From DIGJ01 sp036658435 (GTDB taxonomy: Bacteria > Bacillota > Clostridia > Lachnospirales > Lachnospiraceae): DNA of 25,966 nt. A program made the translations under genes and the position numbers. Under the pieces are notes generated by a model. It was not told where the DNA came from, searched no databases, and saw only the letters and a program-made list of their open reading frames with translations. Of the stretch, positions 5,346-12,900 are shown piece after piece (position 1 is the stretch's first letter; each line of letters starts with the position of its first letter). Location of the stretch: the NCBI GenBank assembly GCA_036658435.1, contig JAVXEO010000029.1:1-25966 (forward strand), in the 5' to 3' direction.

Positions 5346-7409
5346 TTAAAAGATATGGAGTGCAAACTTCTTAGGGGATGCTGATTCAGCGTAAAATTCC
5401 TCTTCTCTTCGAAAAACATGTATCGTAAGAAAATGATTCGGATTATCATAATCTTTTGAAAGTCCATCATCTTCGTAAAGAGTATACTGGGCTTCGGAAT
5501 TTACAAAACCCAGAAGATCTAAGTGGGAAGTGTCCATCTGTCCGGTACACTCACAAGATTCACATAAAGGAATAAAGTGATCCTTGAGGATAAAGAGAGG
5601 AACTTCGGCGAGTTCTACCTGGATAAAATGATGTCCTTTTGGCAATATCTCGGAGGAAAAATCGTCTTCTTTTTTAAACTTCACAAAAAGCATATCTTCC
5701 GGCAAATAAACCCAACGTCCTATAGCATTTGCTGTATACACAGGAGCAATCATTAAGGAATCTCCAAGCATAAGCTGATCTTCTATATGCCTGGCTATTT
5801 TATCTTCAGGATAATCAAAGGCAAGAGGACGAAAGTACATAGCGTCGCTTCGGGCTGCCTTAACAAATTCACTGTATAAATAGGGAATGAGGCGGTAACG
5901 AAGACGAAGAATTCCTTCAAAATCTCTAAGATTTTCAAACTGATAACACTCTTGCATGCGCGTTCCTAAAGCCGCATGATTTCGCATAAGAGGAGTGAAA
6001 ATTCCAAAAGCCAGCCAGCGAAGCAAAAGGTCACGCGTTGTATTTGAACCAAATCCACCAAGATCGGCGCCACTATAAAGAAAGCCACACATATTTAAGG
6101 AGGGCATCATTTTGATATTTAATAAAAGGTGTGACCACCAGGATTGGTTATCGCCGGTCCAAACACCACCGTACCGGTGCATTCCAATATAGGAAGAACG
6201 GGAAAATAAAAGAAGACGCTTATTTGGAGCTAGGGATTCAAAGGCCTCACCTGCAGCACGGGTCATATTGTATCCGTACAGATTGTGGACTTTGTCATGG
6301 CGTATTTTCTTCCCGTTTAGGGTATGGTAAAAATGTTTATAATCTTCCGGATTATTTTGTAATTGAGAAAAACAATCCTTGAGAGCAAAATAAGTGCTGG
6401 AATCTATATTTTTCTGCTCTACTTTATTTATTTGCTCAAAAAAAGTGACAATGCCTTCATCGGTAAAAAACATGGCCGGTTCATTCATATCATTCCAGAA
6501 TCCATCAATTCCATCATTAATAAGACCAGCATAGCTATTCCCAAACCACCCTCGAACCTCTTCATTTAGAACATCTGGAAAATGAGTCCTTCCCGGCCAG
6601 ACACCGGCAACAAAATCACTGTTATCTTGACGTTTGCAAAAATAATTATTTGCAACACCTTCCTCATAAGCAGGGTACCCCTTTTCTATCTTTATACCGG
6701 CATCAATAATGGGAACCAGATGAATTCCAATATCTTTCATGCTTCTAACAAAATCGGGAAAATCAGGAAATTTATCCCTGTCTACCGTAAAGTCCTTGTA
6801 GTGATCCATATAGTCAATATCCAGATAAATGGCATCCAGAGGAAGATGATTTTCTCTGTGTTTTTTTGCCACGTTAAGAATATCGTCTTTGTTTTGATAA
6901 CCCCATCGACTTTGCTGATAACCAAAAGCCCAAAGGGGAGGAATGTAACTTTTTCCTATCATGGAGCGAAACTGTTTTGTGATTTCCAGAAGAGAATCGC
7001 CGGTAATAACATACAGATATAGATGGGTGAATTCTCCGGTTACACACAATTCATTTTGTTTGGTATACCCAATATCAAAGGTAAGGGCTGCCGGATAATC
7101 AAAGAAAAATCCAACTTTCTGTTCTCCATCAATTAAAATGAAATTATGAGCACCATAAAGGGAAACTTTTTCCTCGGTATGGTTCGGATCATCGGTACAA
7201 CTGCTGGTATAAAGAAATCCCCGTTTATTGATTCCACGGTTGGCTTCCCCTAAACCAAAAACCATATCGGAATCTTTTAAAATGCAGGAAAAAGAAAATC
7301 CATTTTTTGTGCAGACCTGTCCAAAGGAAGGACTTCCTTCCGAAAGAGGAAAGGAAGCGGTTACGGCTTCTGTTTCTATGGGAGATCCGAATTTATATTT
7401 TGTTATCAT
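5346..7409 (-). CDS. GH31 alpha-glucosidase, Ro-alphaG1-like, 687 aa
   Basis: Cytoplasmic glycoside hydrolase family 31 enzyme releasing glucose from alpha-glucosides. Counted from the second ATG (7409), WNDMNEPA carries the nucleophile Asp307, WTGDNQSWWSH carries the acid/base Asp420, and the substrate-site segment GYQQSRWGY carries Trp169. From memory, these are the numbers reported for the Ruminococcus obeum alpha-glucosidase Ro-alphaG1, whose Trp169 favours isomaltose. This supports both the start choice and a preference for alpha-1,6 linkages, although substrate choice remains inference. The upstream ATG (7433) has a purine-rich sequence too close to it, whereas AAAGGCAGG lies at a better distance from 7409. 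There is no signal peptide, so uptake of small oligosaccharides is implied; no transporter permease genes are adjacent. The beta-domain region follows the barrel and the length is near that of the family. Confidence 0.92.
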   Translation of the reverse strand: MITKYKFGSPIETEAVTASFPLSEGSPSFGQVCTKNGFSFSCILKDSDMVFGLGEANRGINKRGFLYTSSCTDDPNHTEEKVSLYGAHNFILIDGEQKVGFFFDYPAALTFDIGYTKQNELCVTGEFTHLYLYVITGDSLLEITKQFRSMIGKSYIPPLWAFGYQQSRWGYQNKDDILNVAKKHRENHLPLDAIYLDIDYMDHYKDFTVDRDKFPDFPDFVRSMKDIGIHLVPIIDAGIKIEKGYPAYEEGVANNYFCKRQDNSDFVAGVWPGRTHFPDVLNEEVRGWFGNSYAGLINDGIDGFWNDMNEPAMFFTDEGIVTFFEQINKVEQKNIDSSTYFALKDCFSQLQNNPEDYKHFYHTLNGKKIRHDKVHNLYGYNMTRAAGEAFESLAPNKRLLLFSRSSYIGMHRYGGVWTGDNQSWWSHLLLNIKMMPSLNMCGFLYSGADLGGFGSNTTRDLLLRWLAFGIFTPLMRNHAALGTRMQECYQFENLRDFEGILRLRYRLIPYLYSEFVKAARSDAMYFRPLAFDYPEDKIARHIEDQLMLGDSLMIAPVYTANAIGRWVYLPEDMLFVKFKKEDDFSSEILPKGHHFIQVELAEVPLFILKDHFIPLCESCECTGQMDTSHLDLLGFVNSEAQYTLYEDDGLSKDYDNPNHFLTIHVFRREEEFYAESASPKKFALHIF

Positions 7410-7575
7410 GTGGTACCTGCCTTTCGTTTGCATCTGTCCTTGTGGGACTGGTTTTATAGTGCTATTATAAAGAATAAGAAGAAAAAAATCTTTCTATATT
7501 TTATCTAAAAGATATACTATTTTGACTTTAGAGAGCTTTAATAGAAAATACTACGAAATATACTACCTGGTACCA

Positions 7576-7604
7576 TTGCGTATCAGACAGAATTTTACTA
7601 TATT
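7576..7604 (+). promoter_or_regulatory. Probable promoter for MotA-like/LuxR gene
   Basis: TTGCGT (7576-7581), a 17-bp spacer and TATATT (7599-7604), with a start near 7611. The ribosome binding site AAAGGAG follows at 7620-7626 before ATG 7635. The divergent interval 7434-7634 also has a TATAAT on the minus strand at 7469-7464 as a possible GH31 promoter, but with no good -35. Confidence 0.45.
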
Positions 7605-7634
7605 AGGAGTATCAAAAAAGAAAGGAGAAAAAGG

Positions 7635-8321
7635 ATGTATATAATTGCAATTATTATTTATGCAATGGCAGTGGTGTTTTTATTGGGATTTGGTAACGGA
7701 GGTACTTCTCTTTGGAACTACGTGGATCTTCCCTCAATATTAGTGATAATTATGATTACAGTACCTATGCTTGCCGCCGCCGGTGTACTTGGTGACATGA
7801 AAAAAATCTTTCACTTTGCAGTGACAAAACCCGGAAAATCTTCCTANNNNNNNNNNNNNNNNNNNNNNNNNNNNNNNNNNNNNNNNNNNNNNNNNNNNNN
7901 NNNNNNNNNNNNNNNNNNNNNNNNNNNNNNNNNNNNNNNNNNNNNNATTCTTTATGATATGGCACTGAATCTGCGCCCACTGTTATATGGATTAATACTT
8001 CAGGTTCTTTTGAATGAGGAAGAAAAAGAGGAGAAGGGGGAAAAAATAGAAATAAGAGAGAAAATTTGTAATATAGAGAAGGCGGAGGTTCCGCTAAAAG
8101 TAGATTTGATCGTTAAGATGAAAGAAGAGGGACTTACGGAAAGAGAGATCGAAATTGCTCAGGCAATTTATGAAAACTTATCCAATAAAGAAATTGGAGA
8201 TAAGCTTTTTATCACCGAGAGTACTGTGAAAAAGCATACCTCCAATTTATATAAGAAACTAAAGGTGCAAAATCGGGAACAGGTAAAACAATGGATTAAA
8301 TCCAACCGCCATCCAGACTAA
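7635..8321 (+). CDS. MotA-like membrane segment plus LuxR-type HTH protein, interrupted by N gap
   Basis: The N-terminal part has a membrane helix (residues 2-18), then YVDLPSILVIIMITVPMLAA, which resembles the start of MotA/TolQ/ExbB-type proteins where an F/YxDxPS motif leads into the second helix. After the gap a helix (LRPLLYGLILQVLL) leads into a charged linker. The C-terminus is a complete LuxR/GerE helix-turn-helix: LTEREIEIAQ, then NKEIGDKLFITESTVKKHTS and NLYKKLKV. A membrane-tethered transcription regulator is the simplest reading. Because 100 N marks a gap of unknown true length, the continuous frame may be accidental and two genes are possible. The ribosome binding site is GGAGAAAAAGG before ATG 7635. 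The 3' end overlaps the convergent SDR gene by 26 bp. Confidence 0.6.
   Translation: MYIIAIIIYAMAVVFLLGFGNGGTSLWNYVDLPSILVIIMITVPMLAAAGVLGDMKKIFHFAVTKPGKSSXXXXXXXXXXXXXXXXXXXXXXXXXXXXXXXXXXILYDMALNLRPLLYGLILQVLLNEEEKEEKGEKIEIREKICNIEKAEVPLKVDLIVKMKEEGLTEREIEIAQAIYENLSNKEIGDKLFITESTVKKHTSNLYKKLKVQNREQVKQWIKSNRHPD
7847..7946. other. Assembly gap (100 N)
   Basis: Exactly 100 unknown bases inside the MotA-like/LuxR gene. A round 100 is the usual placeholder for a gap of unknown size, so the protein length and frame across it are not reliable. Confidence 0.95.
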
Positions 8322-9027
8322 CCACTTGCCCGGTAAGATATTCATTTTTATGAGTCATGGCATAAACAAAATCAGCAACTTCTTCGGCACGTCCCAAGCG
8401 ATTTGCAGGAATTTCATTAATTAAGTCCATAAGCTCATCATCTGCAAGAAACTGGTTCATTTCGGTATCAATAGCACCACAGGCAATGGCATTTACCTGC
8501 ACGTTAGAAGGTGCAAGCTCTTTTGCCAGTGCTTTTGTAAAGGCATTAATACCGCCTTTTGTTGTGGAGTAGGCAACTTCGCAGGAGGCACCCGTTTTTC
8601 CCCATACGGAGGAAATGTTTATAATCTTTCCTTTCTGCTGCTGAACCATGTCCGGGGAAGCCAGACGGCAGCAGTTAAAGACAGAGGTTAAGTTTGTTTG
8701 AATTATTTTATTCCAGTCTTCAATGGACATATCGCTCAACAATCCAATATAAGAAACCCCGGCATTATTTACCAGCACATCCAGAGAACCAAACTGTTTT
8801 TTTATCTCATGGAACAACGTTTCACAAATCTTAAATTCACCAATGTCACCAACAAAAGATAAACAACTCACTTGATATCCTTCAATTTCTTTCTTGACTT
8901 TTTCCAGAAGCTCTTCATTTTTTACACAATTTATAATAACATTATAACCTTTCTTTGCATATTTTACAGCAATGGCTTTGCCAATACCTCTAGAAGCGCC
9001 TGTTACTAAAACTGTTTTTTTGTTCAT
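8296..9027 (-). CDS. SDR oxidoreductase, FabG/YmfI-like, 243 aa
   Basis: A classical short-chain dehydrogenase/reductase. The NAD(P)-binding motif TGASRGIG is at residues 9-16 and NNAG at 87-90. The catalytic tetrad can be read as Asn112, Ser140, Tyr153 and Lys157, and the protein ends in the family's LDGGWI. The segment ISSVWGKTGASCEVAYSTTK with NEIPANRLGRAEEVA resembles YmfI, the EF-P 5-aminopentanone reductase of Bacillus, more than housekeeping FabG. No other fatty-acid synthesis gene is near, which also argues against a dedicated FabG. The exact substrate is therefore open. AAAGGGGTG precedes the ATG. Its 3' end overlaps the upstream convergent gene by 26 bp, so the two cannot share a terminator between them. 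Confidence 0.85.
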   Translation of the reverse strand: MNKKTVLVTGASRGIGKAIAVKYAKKGYNVIINCVKNEELLEKVKKEIEGYQVSCLSFVGDIGEFKICETLFHEIKKQFGSLDVLVNNAGVSYIGLLSDMSIEDWNKIIQTNLTSVFNCCRLASPDMVQQQKGKIINISSVWGKTGASCEVAYSTTKGGINAFTKALAKELAPSNVQVNAIACGAIDTEMNQFLADDELMDLINEIPANRLGRAEEVADFVYAMTHKNEYLTGQVVSLDGGWI

Positions 9028-9049
9028 AAAAACACCCCTTTCTTTTTAT

Positions 9050-9080
9050 AGTATAGCACATTTTAACGGAAAAAGAGCAA
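9050..9080 (-). promoter_or_regulatory. Promoter for SDR gene (extended -10)
   Basis: On the minus strand TATACT (9055-9050) is preceded by TGC, making an extended -10. A -35-like TTGCTC lies at 9080-9075 with a 19-bp spacer. The spacer is long, but the extended -10 compensates. Confidence 0.5.
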
Positions 9081-9134
9081 TCGTTTTGATTAAATAAACG
9101 CTGCTTTTAAATAAGCTGCCGTTTTGATTTTTGA

Positions 9135-9163
9135 TTGTCAAAACAGGCTAAATCTGTTATACT
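9135..9163 (+). promoter_or_regulatory. Promoter for lytR_C-yitT operon
   Basis: TTGTCA (9135-9140), a 17-bp spacer and TATACT (9158-9163), ahead of the LytR_C gene and diverging from the SDR promoter. Confidence 0.65.
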
Positions 9164-9229
9164 AAAGGACAGTCTAAAGGACAACCTGACGTTTTTGTGC
9201 AGGAGGAGACCCAGAGGGGGAACGAAAGT

Positions 9230-10414
9230 GTGAAAAAAAAACAAAAAAGAACAAGCCCATTACAACGGTTTATTCAAGTATTTATAAAATCTCTTTCTAT
9301 CATAGTCGTATTGGGAATTGTAGGATTTATAAGCTATAAGGGTACTTTGGCATATTATGATAAGTTTGGCGGGCCTAAAAGTGACAAAGGAACCAATATA
9401 ATCAACGAATTATATGGAAAAGTAGAAGTGGCGGAGGTATCTAAAAATTTAATTTACGCAGTGGGAGAAGATGGAAAAATCAAAGCCCTGGTTTTGGAAA
9501 TATTCAATACGAATACGGGTAATATGGATTATATGACCATTCCTATGAAGGCCGAATTTACCATATCCAATGAACTTTATCAAAAACTTTGTACTTCAGG
9601 TTGTGGAGCTCCGCAAATCATTAAAATATCTCGTATGAATCATTATTTTACCAATGAAACTTTATATAAATATGGAGTTATTATGCTGGAAGACTTGTTT
9701 GATATAGACATTAATTATTATACGGTAGTTCCGGCAAAACAATTTAAAAAAATGTTTAAAATGGGAACGGCTCAGCCTGCTTATGCGCCAGATGGAACCA
9801 CGATAGAAAGCTACTATGAGTGGAAAATAAAAAAATCATATATAAAGAAAATAGAGTCCCTTCAAAAAGATGAGAATGCCTTGAAGGATTATATAAAAGA
9901 ACAGGTGAAAAACTGCAAGTCAAATCTTTCCTTGGGGAGTAAGCTTAAATATAGCAAAGATTATCAGAAATCAAATCCAAGACGGATTTATACGTATAGT
10001 ATTTATGGAGTTATGCTAAATACAGACTTTGGCGTAAATGTAGAAGAGACCAACCATTTATTAGAAACAATTCTTGCCAATACATCCTATATGTCAGAAC
10101 AAAAGAGTGTAAAAGCAAAGGAGTCGGTTAAGGCTTCTCTTGGACATAGTATTCGAATCTTAAATGGAAGCCAAATTACCGGATTGGCAGCAAGCTATGA
10201 ATCCAGACTAAAAGAGGCAGGGTATACCATATCCTCCATTGGAAATTATACAGGTGAGATGATTACACAGACTAAGATTCTTGTGAAAAATGAGGAACTG
10301 GGAAAGGATTTGGTGCCTTATTTTCCCAATGCCATAATAGAAAAGGCAGAGTATCTTACGGATTGTGATATTGAGATTTTATTGGGAACGGATGCCAAAG
10401 TAGAGACTTATTAA
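9230..10414 (+). CDS. Membrane-anchored LytR_C-domain protein with degenerate LCP-like region, 394 aa
   Basis: I place the start at GTG 9230, 9 bases after AGAGGGGG. An upstream GTG at 9197 in frame has no ribosome binding site. The protein has a basic N-terminus, one membrane helix (about residues 18-35: IKSLSIIVVLGIVGFISY) and a long extracytoplasmic part. LEIFNTNTGNMDYMTIP resembles the beta-strand region of LytR-CpsA-Psr (LCP) wall-polymer transferases, but the usual SIPRD arginine/aspartate motif is replaced by TIPMKAE and no NxLLLGxD start is seen, so transferase activity is doubtful. The last 90 residues (SIRILNGSQITGLAASYESR onward) match a LytR_C domain. The YitT-type gene follows 12 bp later in the same operon. 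A role at the cell envelope is inferred. Confidence 0.7.
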   Translation: MKKKQKRTSPLQRFIQVFIKSLSIIVVLGIVGFISYKGTLAYYDKFGGPKSDKGTNIINELYGKVEVAEVSKNLIYAVGEDGKIKALVLEIFNTNTGNMDYMTIPMKAEFTISNELYQKLCTSGCGAPQIIKISRMNHYFTNETLYKYGVIMLEDLFDIDINYYTVVPAKQFKKMFKMGTAQPAYAPDGTTIESYYEWKIKKSYIKKIESLQKDENALKDYIKEQVKNCKSNLSLGSKLKYSKDYQKSNPRRIYTYSIYGVMLNTDFGVNVEETNHLLETILANTSYMSEQKSVKAKESVKASLGHSIRILNGSQITGLAASYESRLKEAGYTISSIGNYTGEMITQTKILVKNEELGKDLVPYFPNAIIEKAEYLTDCDIEILLGTDAKVETY

Positions 10415-10426
10415 GGGAGAAATTAA

Positions 10427-11284
10427 ATGCGAATTAAGGTTAAAAAGTCATTAATTGTAATACTGGGCTCTATGTTGATGGCACTGGGAGTAAACTTTTT
10501 CTATGAACCATTAAACCTCGTAACTGGAGGAGTATCTGGGTTTGCAATTATTTTAAAAGGATTAACTACCGATATTATACCGGGGGGGATTCCCCTATGG
10601 ACAACCAACCTTGTAGTCAATATTTTATTATTTGCAGGAAGTTATAAGATTCTGGGCTGGGACTTTTTGAAAAATACCATATTAGGTACGTTAGTATTTA
10701 CCGGCTTCTTATACATTGCACCAATTATGGATCCGGCAAAGGGAGACTTGCTACTGGCAGCAGTATTTGGTGGTGTATTGTCAGGAGTAGGGCTGGGACT
10801 TATTTTCAGCAGTGGCTGTTCTTCAGGAGGTACGGATTTATTGGGTGCGATTTTACACCGCTTTTTCAGACATTACTCGGTAGGACAGATGCTGATGGTG
10901 GTAGACAGTGGAATTGTACTTTTGGGAGCTTTAATTTATGGAATAGAAAATGCTTTGTATGCTGTGATTTCTGTTTATGTTATGACAAAAATAATGGACG
11001 CCATTATGGAAGGACTAAAATTTGCGAAGCTTGCCATGATTATTTCAAGCAAAGACAAAGAGATTGCAGATGAAATTTTGTACGAAATGGGCCGGGGTGT
11101 AACGGTTTTACCCGCAAAGGGAGGGTACTCAAGAGAAGATAAAAATATGCTTTTATGTGCCGTGGATAAAAAGGAAATAGTAATACTTATGGACATAGTA
11201 GACAAAAAAGATCCAGATGCTTTTATGATTGTGACGGATGCCAGAGAGGTTCTAGGAGAAGGATTTATAGAATATAGACAGTAA
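10427..11284 (+). CDS. YitT family membrane protein with C-terminal DUF2179 domain, 285 aa
   Basis: About five hydrophobic membrane segments lie in the first 200 residues. They include FFYEPLNLVTGGVSGFAIIL near 25-44 and the conserved GLIFSSGCSSGGTDLLGAIL near 124-143. A soluble C-terminal domain of about 80 residues (AMIISSKDKEIADEILYEMG, then GRGVTVLPAKGGYSREDK) matches DUF2179. This is the standard YitT layout and length. Family members are widespread in Firmicutes with no agreed biochemical activity; a transport role is often suggested only from topology. GGGAG lies just before ATG 10427, and the gene is co-transcribed with the LytR_C gene. The interval 11285-11494 is AT-rich and shows no gene; it has a weak TATGAT -10 at 11442-11447 for the next gene. 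Confidence 0.9.
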   Translation: MRIKVKKSLIVILGSMLMALGVNFFYEPLNLVTGGVSGFAIILKGLTTDIIPGGIPLWTTNLVVNILLFAGSYKILGWDFLKNTILGTLVFTGFLYIAPIMDPAKGDLLLAAVFGGVLSGVGLGLIFSSGCSSGGTDLLGAILHRFFRHYSVGQMLMVVDSGIVLLGALIYGIENALYAVISVYVMTKIMDAIMEGLKFAKLAMIISSKDKEIADEILYEMGRGVTVLPAKGGYSREDKNMLLCAVDKKEIVILMDIVDKKDPDAFMIVTDAREVLGEGFIEYRQ

Positions 11285-11494
11285 AGATTACAATTATTGT
11301 AAAAAAAGTATGAAAAAATACATATAAAATGAAAAGAAGCAAAAATTACTAAAAATTTCAAAGAATTCCATATACAAGATATACAAAAGTTTAAATTGTT
11401 ATTTGTACATTTGAAATATGGTTTATTTTAAATGAATAGTGTATGATACCCTTAGTGGCTAATAAGAGAAACATAACTTAGGGAGGAAAAAGCA

Positions 11495-12607
11495 ATGGCA
11501 AGTTTATCATTAAAAAATATCAATAAGACATATCCGAATGGATTTGTAGCAGTTAAAAATTTTGATCTTGAAATCGAAGACAAGGAATTTATTATATTCG
11601 TAGGTCCCTCCGGATGCGGTAAGTCAACAACACTTCGTATGATTGCCGGATTAGAAGAGATTACTTCAGGCGAATTATGGATTGAGGATAAACTGGTAAA
11701 TGACGTAGAACCAAAGGATAGAGATATTGCGATGGTATTCCAGAACTACGCATTATACCCTCATATGTCCGTTTATGACAATATGGCATTTGGTCTTAAA
11801 TTAAGAAAAACTCCAAAAGATGAGATCGAAAAGCTGGTTCGTGAAGCAGCAAGAATTTTGGATATTGAACATTTATTAGACCGTAAACCAAAGGCTTTGT
11901 CCGGTGGTCAGAGACAGCGTGTTGCAATGGGACGTGCCATTGTTCGTAACCCAAAGGTGTTCCTTATGGATGAGCCTTTATCCAATTTGGATGCAAAACT
12001 TCGTGTACAGATGCGTATTGAAATTTCTAAACTGCATCAGAGATTAGAGACAACGATTATCTATGTTACCCATGACCAGACCGAGGCATTAACACTTGGT
12101 ACAAGAATTGTTGTTATGAAAGATGGACTGGTTCAGCAGGTAGATTCTCCAGTTGAATTATATACAAAACCAAAGAACTTATTTGTAGCTGGATTCATTG
12201 GTTCTCCTCAGATGAACTTTATGGATGCCATAGTTGAGAAAGATGGAGATAGCGTAAGATTAGTATTTGGTAAACATTCGATCAAATTACCAGTACCACA
12301 GGGAAAAGCTCTTTTGGATGCAGGATATATGGGAAAAGAAGTTACCTTTGGTATTCGTCCGGAAGATATTAAAGATGAAGAAATCTTTATCAATTCTTCT
12401 CCAGACAGTGTAATTGATGCAACCGTAAAAGTATATGAGATGTTAGGTGCAGAAGTATTCTTATACTTTGCAGTAGAGCAGTACGAAATTACCGTTCGTG
12501 TAAATCCAAGAACAACAGCAAGACCTGGAGATACCATTAAGATTGCCCTTGATACTACTAAAATACATATTTTTGATAAAGAAACGGAACAGGTTATTAT
12601 AAACTAA
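11495..12607 (+). CDS. MsmX/UgpC-type sugar ABC transporter ATPase, 370 aa
   Basis: A cytoplasmic ATPase that energises carbohydrate ABC importers. Visible elements are Walker A GPSGCGKST (37-45), Q-loop VFQNYALYPH (81-90), signature LSGGQ (135-139), Walker B VFLMDE (155-160), H-loop His193, and a C-terminal regulatory OB/TOBE part with FGIRPEDI near 286-293. Length and architecture match MalK/MsmX/UgpC proteins. No permease or binding-protein gene is adjacent, which fits a shared ATPase serving several importers, as described for MsmX in Bacillus and MsmK in Streptococcus; here that is inference. AGGGAGG precedes ATG 11495. A strong terminator follows directly, so the gene is monocistronic. 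Confidence 0.93.
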   Translation: MASLSLKNINKTYPNGFVAVKNFDLEIEDKEFIIFVGPSGCGKSTTLRMIAGLEEITSGELWIEDKLVNDVEPKDRDIAMVFQNYALYPHMSVYDNMAFGLKLRKTPKDEIEKLVREAARILDIEHLLDRKPKALSGGQRQRVAMGRAIVRNPKVFLMDEPLSNLDAKLRVQMRIEISKLHQRLETTIIYVTHDQTEALTLGTRIVVMKDGLVQQVDSPVELYTKPKNLFVAGFIGSPQMNFMDAIVEKDGDSVRLVFGKHSIKLPVPQGKALLDAGYMGKEVTFGIRPEDIKDEEIFINSSPDSVIDATVKVYEMLGAEVFLYFAVEQYEITVRVNPRTTARPGDTIKIALDTTKIHIFDKETEQVIIN

Positions 12608-12626
12608 AGAAAATATTTTATATGTT

Positions 12627-12672
12627 AAAAAAGAATGAAAAATATGCGTCTGCATTTTTTCATTCTTTTTTT
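12627..12672 (+). terminator. Intrinsic terminator after sugar ABC ATPase gene
   Basis: A long A-rich/T-rich stem: AAAAAAGAATGAAAAAT with its complement ATTTTTTCATTCTTTTTT, closing near GC-GTCT-GC, and a T run at the end. One pair in the A/T part is bulged. The interval 12673-12900 beyond it holds no gene. Confidence 0.8.
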
Positions 12673-12843
12673 GATAGAAAAAAAGAGTATAATAGGGGAA
12701 CATGTATAGTAGAAAGGACAGGACTTCGTGAATATTGAAATATAACAAATATAACCAGGCGTATTTACTTTTGAAGTGAAAAATGTTAGAATAAGGGCAT
12801 AATGTGAATAAGTATACAATTTTATTGTAAATAGAATTACAGT

Positions 12844-12873
12844 TTGTGAAATAGAAAAGGATACAACTATAAA
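12844..12873 (+). promoter_or_regulatory. Possible promoter for CdaR-like gene
   Basis: TTGTGA (12844-12849), an 18-bp spacer and TATAAA (12868-12873), with a start near 12880 and a leader of about 20 nt. A perfect TATAAT at 12688-12693 further upstream lacks a good -35 at the right distance and could be an alternative. Confidence 0.35.
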
Positions 12874-12900
12874 ATTAAAAATAGTGGAGGCATGGAAACT

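Noticed and set aside
6582..7022. Plus-strand ORF of 146 codons inside the GH31 gene
   Set aside because: Antisense to conserved GH31 coding sequence and without a protein pattern of its own.
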